Below are positions 1 to 12,115 of a stretch of 64,000 nucleotides of DNA, one piece after another. A model generated the notes under the pieces. The model saw only the letters and a program-made list of their open reading frames with translations. It was not told where the DNA came from and made no database searches. Positions within the stretch are counted from its first letter, which is position 1, and each line of letters starts with the position of its first letter. The position numbers were made by a program, and so were the translations under genes. Origin of the DNA: Cephalopachus bancanus (taxonomy: Eukaryota > Chordata > Mammalia > Primates > Tarsiidae); the NCBI GenBank assembly GCA_027257055.1, contig JAPVLO010000054.1, positions 1,612,001 through 1,676,000 of the forward strand. Direction: 5' to 3'.

Positions 1-3000
1 TTACACTCCCACCAACAGTGTAGAAGTGTTCCCTTTTCACCACAGCCTCTCCAGCAGCTGTTATTTTTTGAGTTGTTGATAATTGCCATTCTGACTGGAG
101 TTAGGTGGTATCTCAGTGTGTTTTGATTTGCATCTCCCTGATGATTAGTGAGGTTGAGCATTTCTTCATGTGTTTGTTGGCTGCTTGAATGTCTTCTTTT
201 GTGAAGTGTCTGTTCATATCTTTTGCCCATTTTATAATGGGGTTGTTTGTTTTCTTCTTTTCAGTACATTTCAGTTCCTTGTAGATCCAGGATGTTAAGC
301 CTTTGTCAGACCTAGAGTTGGCAAATACTTTTTCCCAATCTGTAGGCTGTCTCCCTGCTCTCTTGATGGTTTCTTTGGCTTTGCAGAAGCTTGTCAGTTT
401 AATAAGGTCCCATTTGTCTATCTTCTCTCTTAAGTCCTGTGGGTTTCGGGTTTTGTACAGGAATTGGATGCCAGTTCCAATTTCCATGAGAGTATTTCCT
501 TCCTTTTCTAAGGTTCTTATGGTTTGAGGTTTTACATTTAGGTCTCTGATCCATTTGGAGTTAGCCTTTGTGCATGGGGATAGATAGGGGTCCTGTTTCA
601 ATCTTCTGCATGTGGTCAGCCAGTTTTCCCAGCACCATTTACTGAATAGGTTCTCTTCTCCCCATTGGTAGGTGGTGGGGGTTTTGTCGAAGATGAGTTG
701 GTTGAGAAATTGAGGTTTTGCTTCTGGAATCTCAATTCTGTTCCATTGATCTATATGCCTGTTCCTGTACCAATACCAAGCTGTTTTGATGATTGTAGCT
801 TTAGAGTAAAGTTTGAAATCTGGTATTGTGATACCACCTGCTTTGGTTTTTTTGCTGAGGATTGTTCTGGCTATTCTTGAACGTTTGTGTTTCCATATGA
901 ATTCCTGTGTTGTTTTTTCTAGGTCTGAGAAGAATGTTGTTGGTAATTTAATGGGTATTGCATTGAATTTGTAGATTGCCTTAGGTAAGATGGACATCTT
1001 CACAATGTTGATTCTTCCGATCCATGAGCATGGGATATTTTTCCACTTGTTCATGTCAGCTTTGATTTCTTTGAGCAGTGTTCTGTAATTTTCATTGTAA
1101 AGGTCTTTCACGTCTCTGGTTAGGAAGATGCCAAGGTATTTCATTTTTTTTGTGGCTATTGTGAATGGAGCTGTGTTTTTTATTTGGGTTTCTGTTTGTT
1201 TATTATTGGTGTAGAGAAATGCGATTGTCTTTTGTACATTTATTTTGTATCCTGAGACTTTGCCAAAGGCTTTTATCAATGTAAGGAGGCCTTTGACAGA
1301 TTCTCTTGGGTTTTCAAGGTACACTATCATATCATCTGCATAGAGAGATAACTTGACTTCCTCTTTTCCTATTTGAATACCTCTGATTGCCTCCTCTTCT
1401 CTGATTGCTTTAGCCAGGACTTCCAATACTATGTTGAACAGGAGGGGAGAGAGTGGGCATCCTTGTCTAGTTCCAGTTTTCAGGGGAATTGGTTCCAATT
1501 TTTGTCCATTTAGGAGTATGCTGGCTGTGGGTTTCTCGTAGATGGCTTTTACTATTTTGAGGTATGTTCCCCGTATGCCTAGATGTTCAAGGGTTTTTAT
1601 CAAGAAGGGGTGCTGGATTTTATCAAAAGCTTTTTCTGCATCTAGTGATACAATCATGTGGTTTTTGTTTTGACATCTGTTGATGTATTTAATTACATTT
1701 ATGGTTTTACGAATGTTGAACCAGGCTTGCATGCCAGGAATGAAGCCTACTTGGTCATGGTAGATGATTTTTGAGATGTATTGCTGAATCCGGTTTGCTA
1801 AGATCTTGTTGAGAATTTTAGCATCTATGTTCATCAAAGATATTGGCCTGTAGTTCTCTTTCTTTGTTGGATCTTTACCTGGCTTGGGTATCAATGTGAT
1901 GTTGGCTTCATAAAATGATTTGGGGGAGAGTTCCATCTTTTTCAATCGCCTGGAATACCTTCAGTAGGATTGGTATCATCTCCTCCTTGAATGTCTTGTA
2001 GAATTCTGCTGGGAAACCATTTGGACCAGGGCTTGTTTTTGTAGGAAGTTTTCTTATTATGTAGTCGATTTCCTTGATTGTTATTGGTTTATTTAGGGTC
2101 TCAATTTCTTCTTGTTCCAACCTAGGTAGGTTGTGTGATGTCAAAAAGTTCTCCATTTCCTTCTGGTTTTCAAGTTTGTTTCCATACAAGTGTACGTAGT
2201 AGTCTCTAATGATCTTTTGTATTTCTTCAGGGTCAGATGTGACTTCATCTTTTGTGTTTCTGATTATGTTTATTTGGTTTTTTTTTTTCGTTTTTTCTTG
2301 GTCAGTCTAGCTAGGGGAACATCAATCTTGTTTACCCTTTTGAAGAGCCAACTTTTTGTTTCATTGATTTTTTTGTATTATCTTTTTGTCTTCTATGTCC
2401 TGGATTTGGGCTTTTATTTTGGTGATCTGGATTCTTCTGCTGAAATTAGGTTTTTCTGGTCTTGCTTTTCCAGCTTCTTTAGGTGGCTTGTTAGGTTGTG
2501 AATTTCTGTTCCTTCCATTTTCTTCATGTGTGTTTGTAGGGATATAAATTCCCCTCTTACTACAGCTTTTAGGGCATCCCAGAGATTCTGGTAAGATGTT
2601 TCTTCATTTTCATTTGTTTCCAGGTATCTTTTGATCCCTGTTTTGATTTCGTCGTTGACCCAGGAGTTGTTTAGCATCATGCTGTTTAGTGTCCATGTCT
2701 TTGTGGGTTTTGGGGGGACTTTGTTGGTGTCAATGTTTATTTTTATTCCACTGTGGTCTGAGAAGGTGTTTGGTAGAATTTCGGTCCTTTTAAATTTGCA
2801 TATGCTTGATTTATGGCCCAGTATGTGGTCGATCTTAGAATATGTTCCATGTGGTGATGAGTAGAATGTGTATTCTGTGGTCTTTGGATGGAGTGTTCTG
2901 TAGGTATCAATTAAGTCCATTTGGTCCAAAGTCACATTGAGGTTCCGGATCTCCTTGCTGATTTTTTGTCCTGATGATCTGTCTAGGTTTGTGAGTGGGG

Positions 3001-3441
3001 TATTAACGTCCCCAGTTATGATAGTGGTAGAGTCAATATCTTTCTTTAGTTTTCCAAGAAGTTGCTTTATGAAAGTTGGTGCACCTATGTTGGGTGCATA
3101 TATGTTTAGGATAGATATTTCTTGTTGATGGATTGAGCCTTTTATCATTATGTAGTGGCCTTCTGTATCTTTTTTGATTTTTAATAGCTTGAAGGGTATT
3201 TTGTCTGAAATTAAGATCGCTACTCCTCCTTTCTTTTGTATTCCGTTCGTCTGAAAGTTTGTTTCCCATCCTCTTACTTTGAGTCTGTGGGTGTCCTTTC
3301 TAGTGAGATGAGTCCTTGAAGGCAATAGATTGTTGCCTGATGATATTTTATCCATTTTACCATTCTGTGTCTTTTCAGTGGTGCATTTAGTCCATTCACA
3401 TTTAGGCTAATAATTGAAATGCAAGAATTGATCCCTGTCAT
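1..3441 (-). pseudogene. L1 ORF2 (endonuclease-reverse transcriptase), broken, partial
   Basis: Remnant of the L1 ORF2 protein, which nicks target DNA and copies L1 RNA at the nick. The start is ATG at 3441, just after ORF1. The N-terminal AP-like endonuclease lies at about 3440-2700, the reverse transcriptase at about 2190-950, and the C-terminal part runs to the window edge. The polymerase motif YADD is read at 1342-1331. The frame is broken near 3320 (one base lost at the CLQE active-site motif, compared with the L1 at 44.7 kb), around 2190-2410, near 1925 and near 113-120. The reader therefore finds three main open pieces (3355-2414, 2189-1908, 1945-113) in different frames. It is not functional. 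Confidence 0.93.
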
Positions 3442-3513
3442 AAGGTTCTTACAGAGTTGATCCTGTTTATTTGTTGTCTTTCTTTGGGTTTTGGAGTTGG
3501 TTCATGTGTGTTT

Positions 3514-4523
3514 TTAATCTTTTGCCTGTACTCTTGTGAAGAATGCTCTTGTTCTTTTTTCTTTTTCTTCTGTGTTCAGTACTTTCTTAAGTGTTCCTTG
3601 TAGAGGTGGTCTGGTGGCAGTGTAGGTTCTTAGGGATTGGATGTCTGGAAAAGATTTCAATCTCCCTCACTAATGAACCTTAGCTTGGCTGGGTAGGTTA
3701 TTCTTGGTTGAAATTGTTTCTCTTTAGAACTTTAAAGATAGGGCTCCAGGCTCTTCTGGCCTGAAGGGTTTCTGTGGATAAATCTGCTGCTATTTGAATT
3801 GGTTTTCCATGGTACGTAGTCTGGCCTTTTTCTCTTGCTGCCTTTAGGATTTTTCCTTTCATATCTACTTTGTTTAGGTGAATTATTATGTGTCTGTGAG
3901 TTGGTCTTCTCATTTGTTGTCTTGCAGGGATTCTCTGAATCTCTTGTGTTTGAATTTTTTCATCCTTAATGAGATGAGGGAAGTTTTCTTGAATGATTTC
4001 ATGAAATGTTTTTTCCAGCGTGGCTTCTGTTTCTCTTTCTGCCTCAGGAAGCCCAATTATTCTTAGGTTTGGTCTTGAAGTGATCATTCATCTCTTGCAG
4101 GTTTTGTTCTGTCTTTTTGAGCTTCTTTTCTATGCTTTTGACAGTTTGGGTTAGTTCTGTGTTTTGGTCTTTGAGCTCTGAGATTCTTTCTTCCATTTGG
4201 CTAATTCTTCTTTCCATGCTTATTAGTTTGTTATTTATTTCCATCACAGTACTCTTTACTGCTGTTATTTCTGACATCAGCTCCTTCCTATTTTCCTCTT
4301 TTCTCTCCTCAATTTTTTTAATTCTCTCTATTAATGCCTTGATGTCTGGGTTTTTTGCATGTGACCAGTCATTCTGGGGGCTCTTCATTGTTTGTGTTCC
4401 AGAATCTGTTTTCTCAGTGTCTGATCTCCCAGGGGTCTGTGTGAGACCTATATTCTTCTTTTGGTTTTTCTTCATTTGTGCAATTTTTTTCCCCTCCATA
4501 CTTTTCCCTTCCCTCCACATCAC
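3514..4523 (-). pseudogene. L1 ORF1 (RNA-binding chaperone), frameshifted
   Basis: L1 ORF1 protein coats L1 RNA as a trimer. Here the N-terminal coiled coil (heptads rich in E, K, I and L, 4523-4050) is in one frame and the RRM/C-terminal part (with the 'ARQQMRRP' and 'RRAWSPIF' family motifs, 4087-3698) is in another; the shift lies near 4066. A second single-base loss near 3725 cuts off the end of the C-terminal domain. The original stop is inferred at 3516-3514 by comparison with the intact 337-residue copy at 45961-44948. Confidence 0.92.
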
Positions 4524-5206
4524 TGTCTTTTTAAATTCTGTTATTCAGGGGTAAAGGGATTGGTTTTACTTCTGTTTGTTCAATCTCCTATTCTTTATGT
4601 ATGCCCTCTTACTTTGTTCAATTCTGGAGTTGCACTGTAGGTTGGGGGTGGTCCTTTTTGCAGTTTTGAGATTTACTTAAGGGGGGAGTTGTGATTCAAA
4701 ATCTATCTGCAGGTCCTGGTATTTGCTGACACATGTGTGGATAATCTGGAGCCCACTTCCCACTGCCTTGGAATCTGTCCGTGCAGTGCGGCTGGAGGTT
4801 TACTCCCTGAAATAAAATGTGGTTAGCAGAGGGGAGAGAATGGAGCAGATAGTGGGTTGAAGAGGGGAGTGGAGAGATTTTTTGTATGGGAGTTGGTTCG
4901 TCTGTAGCTATGGTCTATTGTTTTTATGTTTCAGTATAGGTCTCTCTCTCCATTTGTTGGCACACTCGTTTGTTTCCCCCCTTACTCCAGCAACGGCGGT
5001 GGTGGCTGCTGCTGTGTCTGCGCTGCAGTGGCTGTCCAGACCACTATGATGCCCCAGTGGTGGCAACGGCTGAGCTCCGTATGAAGAGCAGGCTGCGATG
5101 TTGGGGTCCACAGCCCCCGGGGTGAGAGCCAGAGACCCACTGCAGTTCTAATTTGCAGAGAGTTTCACAGACCAGGTTGCCCCATTGCTATCTTGCCAGA
5201 AGTCCG
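4524..5206 (-). promoter_or_regulatory. L1 5' UTR with internal promoter start
   Basis: Noncoding leader of the first L1. It is more GC-rich than the surroundings (the CpG-containing part is about 4980-5200) and ends at 5206, where unrelated sequence begins. A YY1-like core is read on the minus strand at 5196-5187, nine to ten bases inside the end, as expected for an L1 5' terminus. Compared with the 5' UTR pieces of the 40.8-46.6 kb L1, this copy lacks a segment of roughly 200 bases or more near 4873. Confidence 0.7.
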
Positions 5207-6594
5207 AATTGATTTTTTAGAATCTACTGAATTGCCCTTTACCTATGTCACCTTGATTTGTAAGTATGATGGATTATAAAGTTTAATATTTAAATGTTAA
5301 ACATTGTAATAGTTTTCTTGGAAATAATTTTTTCAGACTTAATCATTGATGCTTGTGGGAAGATGAAATTGCCCAACTTTCTTCATCATTACCAGTACCA
5401 GGGAGTGGAAGCCCATAGCACCCCATGGAAAGGGAAGAAAATGGTCTCTCTGTCTCTCCTACCTTACAGCTCCTGTGAGGAGCAGTGAGCAGGATAGTGA
5501 TATGATCAGATATGTCAGCTGACTTCATGATGGCTCCATCTTGTCCTGTGTGAGTCATGTGCAGTGATTATGGCCAAACCCATTTCCATGTCTCTGTGTA
5601 GTTCAAGTCTCTGTTTCGAGAAGCTTTCTTTGTTCTTAAGCTTTCAGTATCCTGCTTTATTGCTGATACCTTCTTAACACTGCATACATTTCTAGTATCT
5701 TTGGACCCACAGAAACCTAAACACAGAACGTAGTCTTTCCCCCTTGAATTTCCCACAATTCCTTTGGGATACTGGTAGTGGTGGGATAGGTTCTTATTGG
5801 CATGACAATGGAAGTGGCAGGGTGGTCTTGGCTCGGGATCAAGTATCAGTCATGCTTTTCCTTGACACACACCAAGGCTACACTTGCAACTGAGAAATAT
5901 GTTCTAGGACACTTCTTTCTTACAACAATCCCAGAGTTCCCTTTGCCCTCAGAGATGGTCTGGGCTGATACATACAACCCTCCAGTGTTAACTTTTCTGT
6001 CTTCCTTCCCAGAGTCATCTAGAGCTTAGTCCTGAATGTCTTTGAGTCATGAAGCACCATAAAGTTCTCTAGATAGGCTACACCTTCTTAGTCACACAGA
6101 ATAGATATTGCCTATTCCCCCTTGGTGGAATACCCTTTCAGGCATTTTCCTCTAATTAATCACTAATTCAGTATTAAGAGATGAACACATTATTTGAGGA
6201 ATTATGAAACTATTTCAGAAGAACAAGCCTCCCTGATCAAGGCCCATAGTCCTTTCCTTGGTGTTCTGTGAAATTAGAGCAATGTCCCCTAGGCCTGATT
6301 CTTAGCTTGAAATCAGTCATGGAATTGGGTTCAAATCCCAAAGGTTCTGAATGCTCAATGGAAAACTAGTCTCTTGAAATTTCAGCTTACAGTGAGTGTA
6401 CCTGGAAAAGTCTTTCCCAGAAATGGATAAGGAAAGAGGTCACAACACAGCTCACCTGGCTCCCTCCAGGCATCCTGAAGGGCAGATTGAACCTCAGACA
6501 CAGGAGTCATGGCCCATCATTCACTGAAAGGCTGTGAAACTGCCACTCTCAGGAGGCTAGATCATTGGGAGCATCTGGATGTACATGAGTGTGT
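5207..6594. other. unassigned unique sequence
   Basis: I recognise no gene or repeat here. Open frames are short and lack family signatures. The middle part (about 5470-5780) has an LTR-like feel but no paired ends or polyadenylation signal that I can defend. Confidence 0.4.
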
Positions 6595-6608
6595 AAGATG
6601 AGGGTGAG

Positions 6609-6906
6609 TTGGCCGGTACTGGTTGCTCAGCCTGTAATCCCAGTACTTTGGGAGGCAAAGGCAAGTGGATTGCCTGAGCCCACGGGTTCGAGACCAGCCC
6701 AGACAACTTGGCGAGACCTCGTCTCTACAATAACTCAAAAATTAGCTGGGTGTGGTAGCACACACCTGTAGTTCTGGCTACTTGGAAGGCTGAGGTGGAA
6801 GGATCGCCTGAGCCCAGCAGGTCGACACTGGAGTGACTGTGAGTGTGCCACTGCACTTCAGCCTGGGCGACAAAGTGAAACTCCAACTCAAAAAAAAAAA
6901 AAAAAA
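6609..6906 (+). mobile_element. Alu SINE
   Basis: Full dimeric Alu with a 3' A-tail ending at 6906. It is flanked by an imperfect target-site duplication, 'aagatgagggtgag' at 6595-6608 and 'aagatgtgggtaag' at 6905-6918 (12 of 14 match). The right monomer ends in 'gaaactccaactc', the lineage-specific form seen across this window. Confidence 0.95.
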
Positions 6907-6918
6907 GATGTGGGTAAG

Positions 6919-9171
6919 CTACAAATCATGAGTCTCTGGCATAGAAAGCCCTTGTTTGGCCCTGAGGGCAAGCTTGGGGGCCTACACTGCCAAGAGGCAA
7001 CAGGCAGAGAACATCCATGCCCTCTCCTCATCCTCTTGTAAGAAATAGGGTTAAGAAGCAGCACTAGGCACTGGGTTTGGGAGTTGCTGGACAAGCATAT
7101 AAAGGATGAGGAGGTTGGGGGCTGAGCCATGACAGGACATGATCTGGAATCCCCAACAGCTGTGTCGTCCTGGGAGGCTCTGTTCAGGGGATGGTTTGCA
7201 ATCCTCCCCCAGCAAACAGAGCACATGAGACCCAAAAGAAATGGCTCCTAGTCCAGGTGAGGCTGGTACTAATCACCTGTGTCCCCTACACCTTCCACCT
7301 ATTTTTCCTGTGTACCAGCTACTGGCCCCCTAGGAAGAGAGAGATGGGAAAGCAGATGTGTATACACCAGACACAAGTCCATGCTACACCCGTGCTCTGC
7401 CCCTCAAGGAGAACAGTTACTTCCCACTTCCCACACTTGCTGAGCTTTAGCTGTTACACCTATTAATATAAAATGGGGATATGGACAGTACTGGCCAATC
7501 GGACGTTTGCTGTGACTGTTGTATGAGATGATATTCCAGTGTGTGATCCCTTATCCCCCCAAAAGATCTTCCTCTGAGCAGGAAGGAGCATTCCCTGAAA
7601 TACAGGAAGCTACAGACACTCTGAAGCCCTGAGAAACCTAATTAGACTGACCAGTAATGCCTCTCCAGAGAGATTGAACTGCGGCCAAAACTTCTCTGAA
7701 TGGCCTCTTGGAGCCAATGTGAGTCACTGGGAAGCCCAGAACCTTGTATGGCAAGCAGACACCCCTGAGGCAGCTCCTACAACCAGTAGAAAAGGTGTGT
7801 GACAGCTCTGCTCTCTGCTGGCCATGTATAGAACTGCAGGAGACCGAGGGGGTGGGCACAGAGATGCCATGAGCTTTTTGATTACAGGACATGACGTTTA
7901 ACATAAGACCTGGGGAATGAAACCAGGGAAGAGAAAGAGCCTGGTCTTCATGATGATCTTCAAGTAGACTCGTGGGCCTGGAGCCTCTTATGAGCTAACA
8001 ATCATCCTAATGGTAGTCCAACCCCAGTGAGCAGTTCTCCAGGTCACTTTCCTCTCAGTCATAGGGCCATGGTCTCCAGATGTCAAGGTCCTGGGCTTTC
8101 AGCTGCAGGCTCTGGAATGTGGTCACACCTTCAGTAACTGGGTATCTGAGCTCAGAAAGGAGGATTGGGGCTGGACCTGCTCCCTCTCTTCTGGTCCAGG
8201 CCCTGGGTCTTGGTTCCATTCTGCTGGTGAGATGGACCTTGAGTTATTTTTGACAGTGATCTCATTTTTCTGAATAAGAATTGAGTTCAGGTTCTGTGTG
8301 CTGGGTCCTGAACTAGGGGTATCATTGGCTCTGTTTGAGGCTTGACCTTCTGGCTCTGGGCCCACGAATGGCACCTGGGATCATTTTGGGGGGCTTTGTC
8401 TTTGATGATATACAGAGTTGTGATGCTGTCAGTTTAATGGAGTCCCTCAATCTTGTTTTCTCCTTGCAGGTTTCTTGTTCTGACTCTGAGCACTGGGGTA
8501 TGAATTCCAGGTTCCAGGCCTTGCCCATGCTGTTGAGTCTATCGACTCTTTACAGTAGGTCACTGATGAAAGGACTAGACTCTGTCCCTGTCCTATGGGA
8601 TCTTAGGTCCCAGGTTGTATATTTAGAATGAAATTTCTCTAGTCTGGCTCTGGGGTTCAGTATTGAGTGTGGAGTTCAGAGTTCTGCCTAATGCTGAGGG
8701 GACCCCAACAAGGGGGAGGAAGATGGGATCCTAAGTGTGAGACAAAAAATCAGAACCAGGGAGATGATGGGAACCATTAGATCAGTATCTTCTTATCAGA
8801 CTAGGAGGCCAGGTCAGTGTCTACTCTCTCCTGAGCTGAGTGACTTTCAGAAGTGACCTCATCTGCCTAAGGAGAGGCTCTGCTCTTTATGAAGTCGTTG
8901 GTCCTCAAAAGTGACCTCATTTGTCTGAGCCTCAGTTTCCTTATCTGTAACATGGGGATCTGAAGAGCATTCACATGGAAGGAAGTCCTGTCCAGTGGAG
9001 AAGCCATGACTGACTCAGCATTTGCAACTTTTCTTGAAGAAGTCATCCTCCCAGGCTCCTGAGTCCCAAAGCCATCCTGTAGAAACTCCTGAAAACACCT
9101 GGGGCAAGCTCTCCCTCATTAGGGGCAAGGAGTGACCAAGAGCAGAAATAGATTTTCCCAGGAGCGCCCTG
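6919..9171. other. GC-richer unassigned sequence
   Basis: About 2.2 kb with noticeably more G and C than the AT-rich DNA that follows. No exon, splice pattern or known repeat is evident apart from MIR-like remnants near 7420-7530 and 8880-8990. Stretches at 8100-8740 reuse words such as 'ggttctg' and 'tctggctctgg', which could be a decayed LTR or minisatellite. Confidence 0.35.
8880..8990 (-). repeat. MIR-like SINE remnant
   Basis: The segment 'gcctcagtttccttatctg' followed by 'taacatggggat' is the reverse-oriented MIR core commonly seen in mammals. It is short and diverged, with no clear ends. Confidence 0.55.
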
Positions 9172-9373
9172 TACAGGCATACTTTGGGGATATGGCAGGT
9201 TTAGTTCCAGGCCACCGCAGTAAAGCAAATATCATAATAAAGTTTGTCACACAAATTTTTTGGCTTCACAATGCATATAAAAGTTATGTTTACACTATAT
9301 TGCAATCTCCTAAGTGCAAATAGCATTCTGTTTTTAAAAATTACTTACTTTAATTAAAAATCTGTACTGTTTC

Positions 9374-9516
9374 CAGCTACTTGGAAGGCTGAGGTGGAAG
9401 GACTGCCTGAGCCCAGCAAGTCGAGGCTATGGTGGTCATGAGCATGCCACTCCTCTCCAGTTTGGGAAACAGAGTAAGACTCCAACTTAAAAACAAAAAC
9501 AAAAACAAAAACACTA
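9374..9516 (+). mobile_element. Alu right-monomer fragment nested in Tigger
   Basis: A 5'-truncated Alu begins at 'ccagctacttggaagg' and ends in 'gactccaacttaaaaac' with an (AAAAAC)n tail. The Tigger sequence resumes directly after it ('ctgctaaaaaatgctaac'). Confidence 0.85.
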
Positions 9517-10020
9517 TACTGCTAAAAAATGCTAACAATCATCTGAGCCTTCAGCAAGTCATAATCTTTTTGCTGGTAGAGGGACTTGATTCAGTGTTAG
9601 TGGATGCTGACTGACCAGGATGGTGGTTACTGAAGCTTGGCATGGCTGTGGCAATTTCTTAAAACAAAACAATGGTAAGTTGGCTGTATCAACTGACTTT
9701 TTTTTTTCCATGAACGATTTCTCTGTAGCAGGTGATGATGTTTGATAGCATTTTACCCACAGTAGAATATGTTTCCAAATAGAAGTCAATCCTTTCAAAA
9801 TATGTTGTTGTTTTATGATGAAGTTGATGTAATATTACAAGTCCTGAGTTGTCACTTCAACAGTGTTCAAACATCTTCACCAGGAGTAGATGTCATCTCA
9901 GAAAACCACTTTCTTTGCTCATTCATAAGAAGCAGCTCCCCATCTATGTAAGTTTATCATGAGATTACAGCAATTCAGTCATATCTTCAAGATCCACTTC
10001 TAATTCTAGTTCTCTTCTTC

Positions 10021-10195
10021 ATCTCTCTCAGCCTTCAGAGAATTGAGGAGCATTAAGGTCTTGTTCTGTGCTAGGCGTTGGCTTAAGGGAACATTGTGGT
10101 TGGTTTGATCTTCTCTCCATACCACTAAAACTTTCTCCATATCAGCAATAAGGTTGTTTGTGCCTTATTTTTTGTGATCACTGGAGTAGCATTTT
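10021..10195 (-). repeat. duplicated transposase block, first copy
   Basis: This block, from 'atctctctcagccttc' to 'cactggagtagcat', repeats the sequence at 11101-11276 in the same orientation with many substitutions. Sequence on both sides fits Tigger1 continuing across the block as if it were inserted between 'gttctctt' and 'gctatt'. Confidence 0.75.
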
Positions 10196-11100
10196 TTGCT
10201 ATTCTACCACATCTGCAGTGACTTCCTCCACTGAAGTCTTAAACCCCTCTAAGTCATTCATGAGGGTTGGAACCAACTTCTTCCAATTTCCTGTTAATAT
10301 TGACATTTTGGCCTCCTCCCATGAATCACAAATGTTCTTAGTGGCATCTAGAATGATGAGTCCTTTCCAGAAGGTTTTCTATTTACTTTGTCCTGGTCCA
10401 TCAGATACGTCACTATGTATGGCAGCTTACAAAATGTATTTCTTAAATAGTTATGCCTGAAATGTAAAGGTTACACCTTGAGCCATGGGTTGTGAAACTG
10501 ATGTTATGTTAGCAGGCATGAAAGCAACATCAATCTCCATCAGAGATTTTGGTTGACCAGGTACATTGTCAATGAGTAGTAATATTTTGAGGAATCTTTT
10601 TTTCTGAGCAGTTCTCCACAGTGGGCTAAACTATTCAGTAAACCATGCTGTAAGCAAATATACTACAGTCTAAGCTTTATTTCATTTTTAGAGCACAGGC
10701 AGAGTAGATACAGCATAATTCTTCTAGGATTTTCAGAATGACCCAAAGAACATTAGCTTCAATTTAGGTCACCTGCTGTATTAGCCCTTAATAAGGAAGT
10801 CAGCCTGTCCCTTGAATCTTTGAAATCAGGCATTGATGCCTCCTCTCTAGCTATGAGATCCTAGATGACATCTTTTCTCAATATATAATAATAATAATGC
10901 TTCTACCCTGAAAATCTGTTGTTTAGTGTAGCCACCTTCATCAATGATCTTAGCTAGATCTTCTGAATAACTTGCTGCCACTTCCCTATCAGCAGTTGCT
11001 GCTTCACCTTGCACTTTTATGTAATGGAGATGATGACTTTTTCTTCAAAGTTCATAAATCCACCTCTACTAACTTAAAGCTTTTCTTCTCCCGTTTTCCC

Positions 11101-11276
11101 ATCTCTCTCTGCCTTCATAGAATTAAAGAGAGTTAGTTTCTTGCTCTGTATTGGGCTTTGGCTTAAGGGAATATGTGGCTGGTTTGATCTTCTATCCAGA
11201 CCACTAAAACTTTCCTCATAACAGCAATGAAGCTGTTTCTCTGTCTTGTCATTTGTGTGCTCACTGGAGTAGAACT
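11101..11276 (-). repeat. duplicated transposase block, second (resident) copy
   Basis: This copy sits where the Tigger1 order places it, next to the DNA-binding end of the transposase. It aligns with 10021-10195 through 'ttggcttaaggga', 'ggtttgatcttct' and 'ccactaaaactttc'. Confidence 0.75.
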
Positions 11277-11699
11277 TTTAATTTTCTTCAAGGATTTTTC
11301 CTTTGCATTCACAACTTGGCTAACTGACACAAGAGGTCTAGCTTTTGGCCTATTTTGGCCTATTTTTCGATGTGCCTTCCACACTAAGCTTAATCATGTC
11401 TAACTTTTGATTTAAAGTGAGAGATGTGAAACTTTCCCTATCACTTGAACACTTAGAGGCCTTTGTAGGGTCATTAACTAGTCTAGCTTCAATACTGTTG
11501 TGTCTCAGGGAATAAGGAGGCCAGAGGAAAGAAAGAGAGATGGAGGAACGGCTGGTTGGTGGAGCAGACAGAAAACATTTATCAATTAATTCATGATCTC
11601 ATTTGGGCGTGGTTCATGGTTCCGCCAAACAATTACAATAGTAACATGAAAGATCACTGATCACAGCTCACCATAACATATAATAATAATGCTGAAGTT

Positions 11700-12115
11700 T
11701 CATTCTCAGTATTGCTAATTTGCATTTCTTATTGATCTGCCTTGCTAGATACTTATAGATTTTGTTAATCTTTGTAAGAAGCAACTTTTGCTTTTGTTGA
11801 TTTTCTCATTGTTTTCAGTTTTCTGAGTCATTAATTTCTGTTCTTATATTTATTATTTCCTTTCTTATACTTTGTTTCCAATTTGATCTTTTTTTTAGTT
11901 TCTTAAAATGGAAAATAAGATCATTTATTTTGTGACTTTCATGCTAACATAAGCATTTAAAGCTATGCAATTCTTTATTAGAACTACTTTATTTACCTAT
12001 AGCCCACAATTTTAAACACATTTTTCATTGTGACTCAGGCAAAAATATTTTCTAATTTCTCTTATGATTTCTTTTTTGACTGTGGATTGTCTAGTAGTTA
12101 CTTGCTTAAATGTAA
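11700..12115 (-). mobile_element. old L1 fragment (ORF2 region)
   Basis: AT-rich sequence containing 'gttgattttctcattg', 'cattaatttctgttct' and 'tattatttcctttctt', typical of decayed L1 reverse-transcriptase sequence read on the minus strand. It ends at an A-run (12115-12133). Confidence 0.6.

Larger units (their letters stand above)
1..5206 (-). mobile_element. L1 retrotransposon, complete 5' end, 3' end outside window
   Basis: Read on the minus strand this is a LINE-1: 5' UTR (about 5206-4524), ORF1 (4523-3514), a short spacer, then ORF2 from 3441 to the window edge. The 5' terminus carries a 'GCAAGATAGC' core close to the YY1-type start signal expected at an L1 transcription start, so the element looks full length at that end. 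The left target-site duplication and 3' UTR lie outside the window. Both ORFs have frameshifts, so it cannot move by itself. It closely resembles the L1 at 40.8-46.6 kb, which has the same orientation and alignable ORF1, ORF2 and 5' UTR, so both belong to one fairly young lineage. Confidence 0.95.
9174..11690 (-). mobile_element. Tigger1-like DNA transposon (TcMar-Tigger), 3' side truncated
   Basis: The left terminal repeat starts 'CAGGCATACTTTGGGG' at 9174 directly after a TA (9172-9173), the target of this superfamily. The body matches Tigger1 as I remember it, with decayed transposase sequence on the minus strand. The helix-turn-helix end of the transposase is readable at 11384-11163 (it contains 'VSQVVNAKEKSLKKIKS' and 'VVWIEDQTSH'). 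The right terminal repeat is missing: recognisable sequence stops near 11690. An Alu fragment is nested at 9374-9516, and a block of about 175 bases is present twice (10021-10195 and 11101-11276). The element is inactive. Confidence 0.88.

Noticed and set aside
113..1945. 610-codon open frame as a functional reverse transcriptase gene
   Set aside because: It is one frame piece of a broken L1 ORF2; the endonuclease and C-terminal parts lie in other frames.
4117..4554. 145-codon plus-strand frame rich in Ser, Phe and Leu, and its twin at 45555-45992
   Set aside because: They are antisense to the ORF1 coiled coil of L1. Their similarity comes from the L1 copies, not from a gene.
7191..7466. possible exon in the GC-richer block
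   Set aside because: The frame is short, lacks recognisable domain content, and shows no convincing splice-site pair; not distinguishable from noise.
9374..9516. Alu fragment as part of a Tigger-Alu chimera
   Set aside because: Tigger sequence continues on both sides, and the Alu has its own tail, so it is an ordinary nested insertion.
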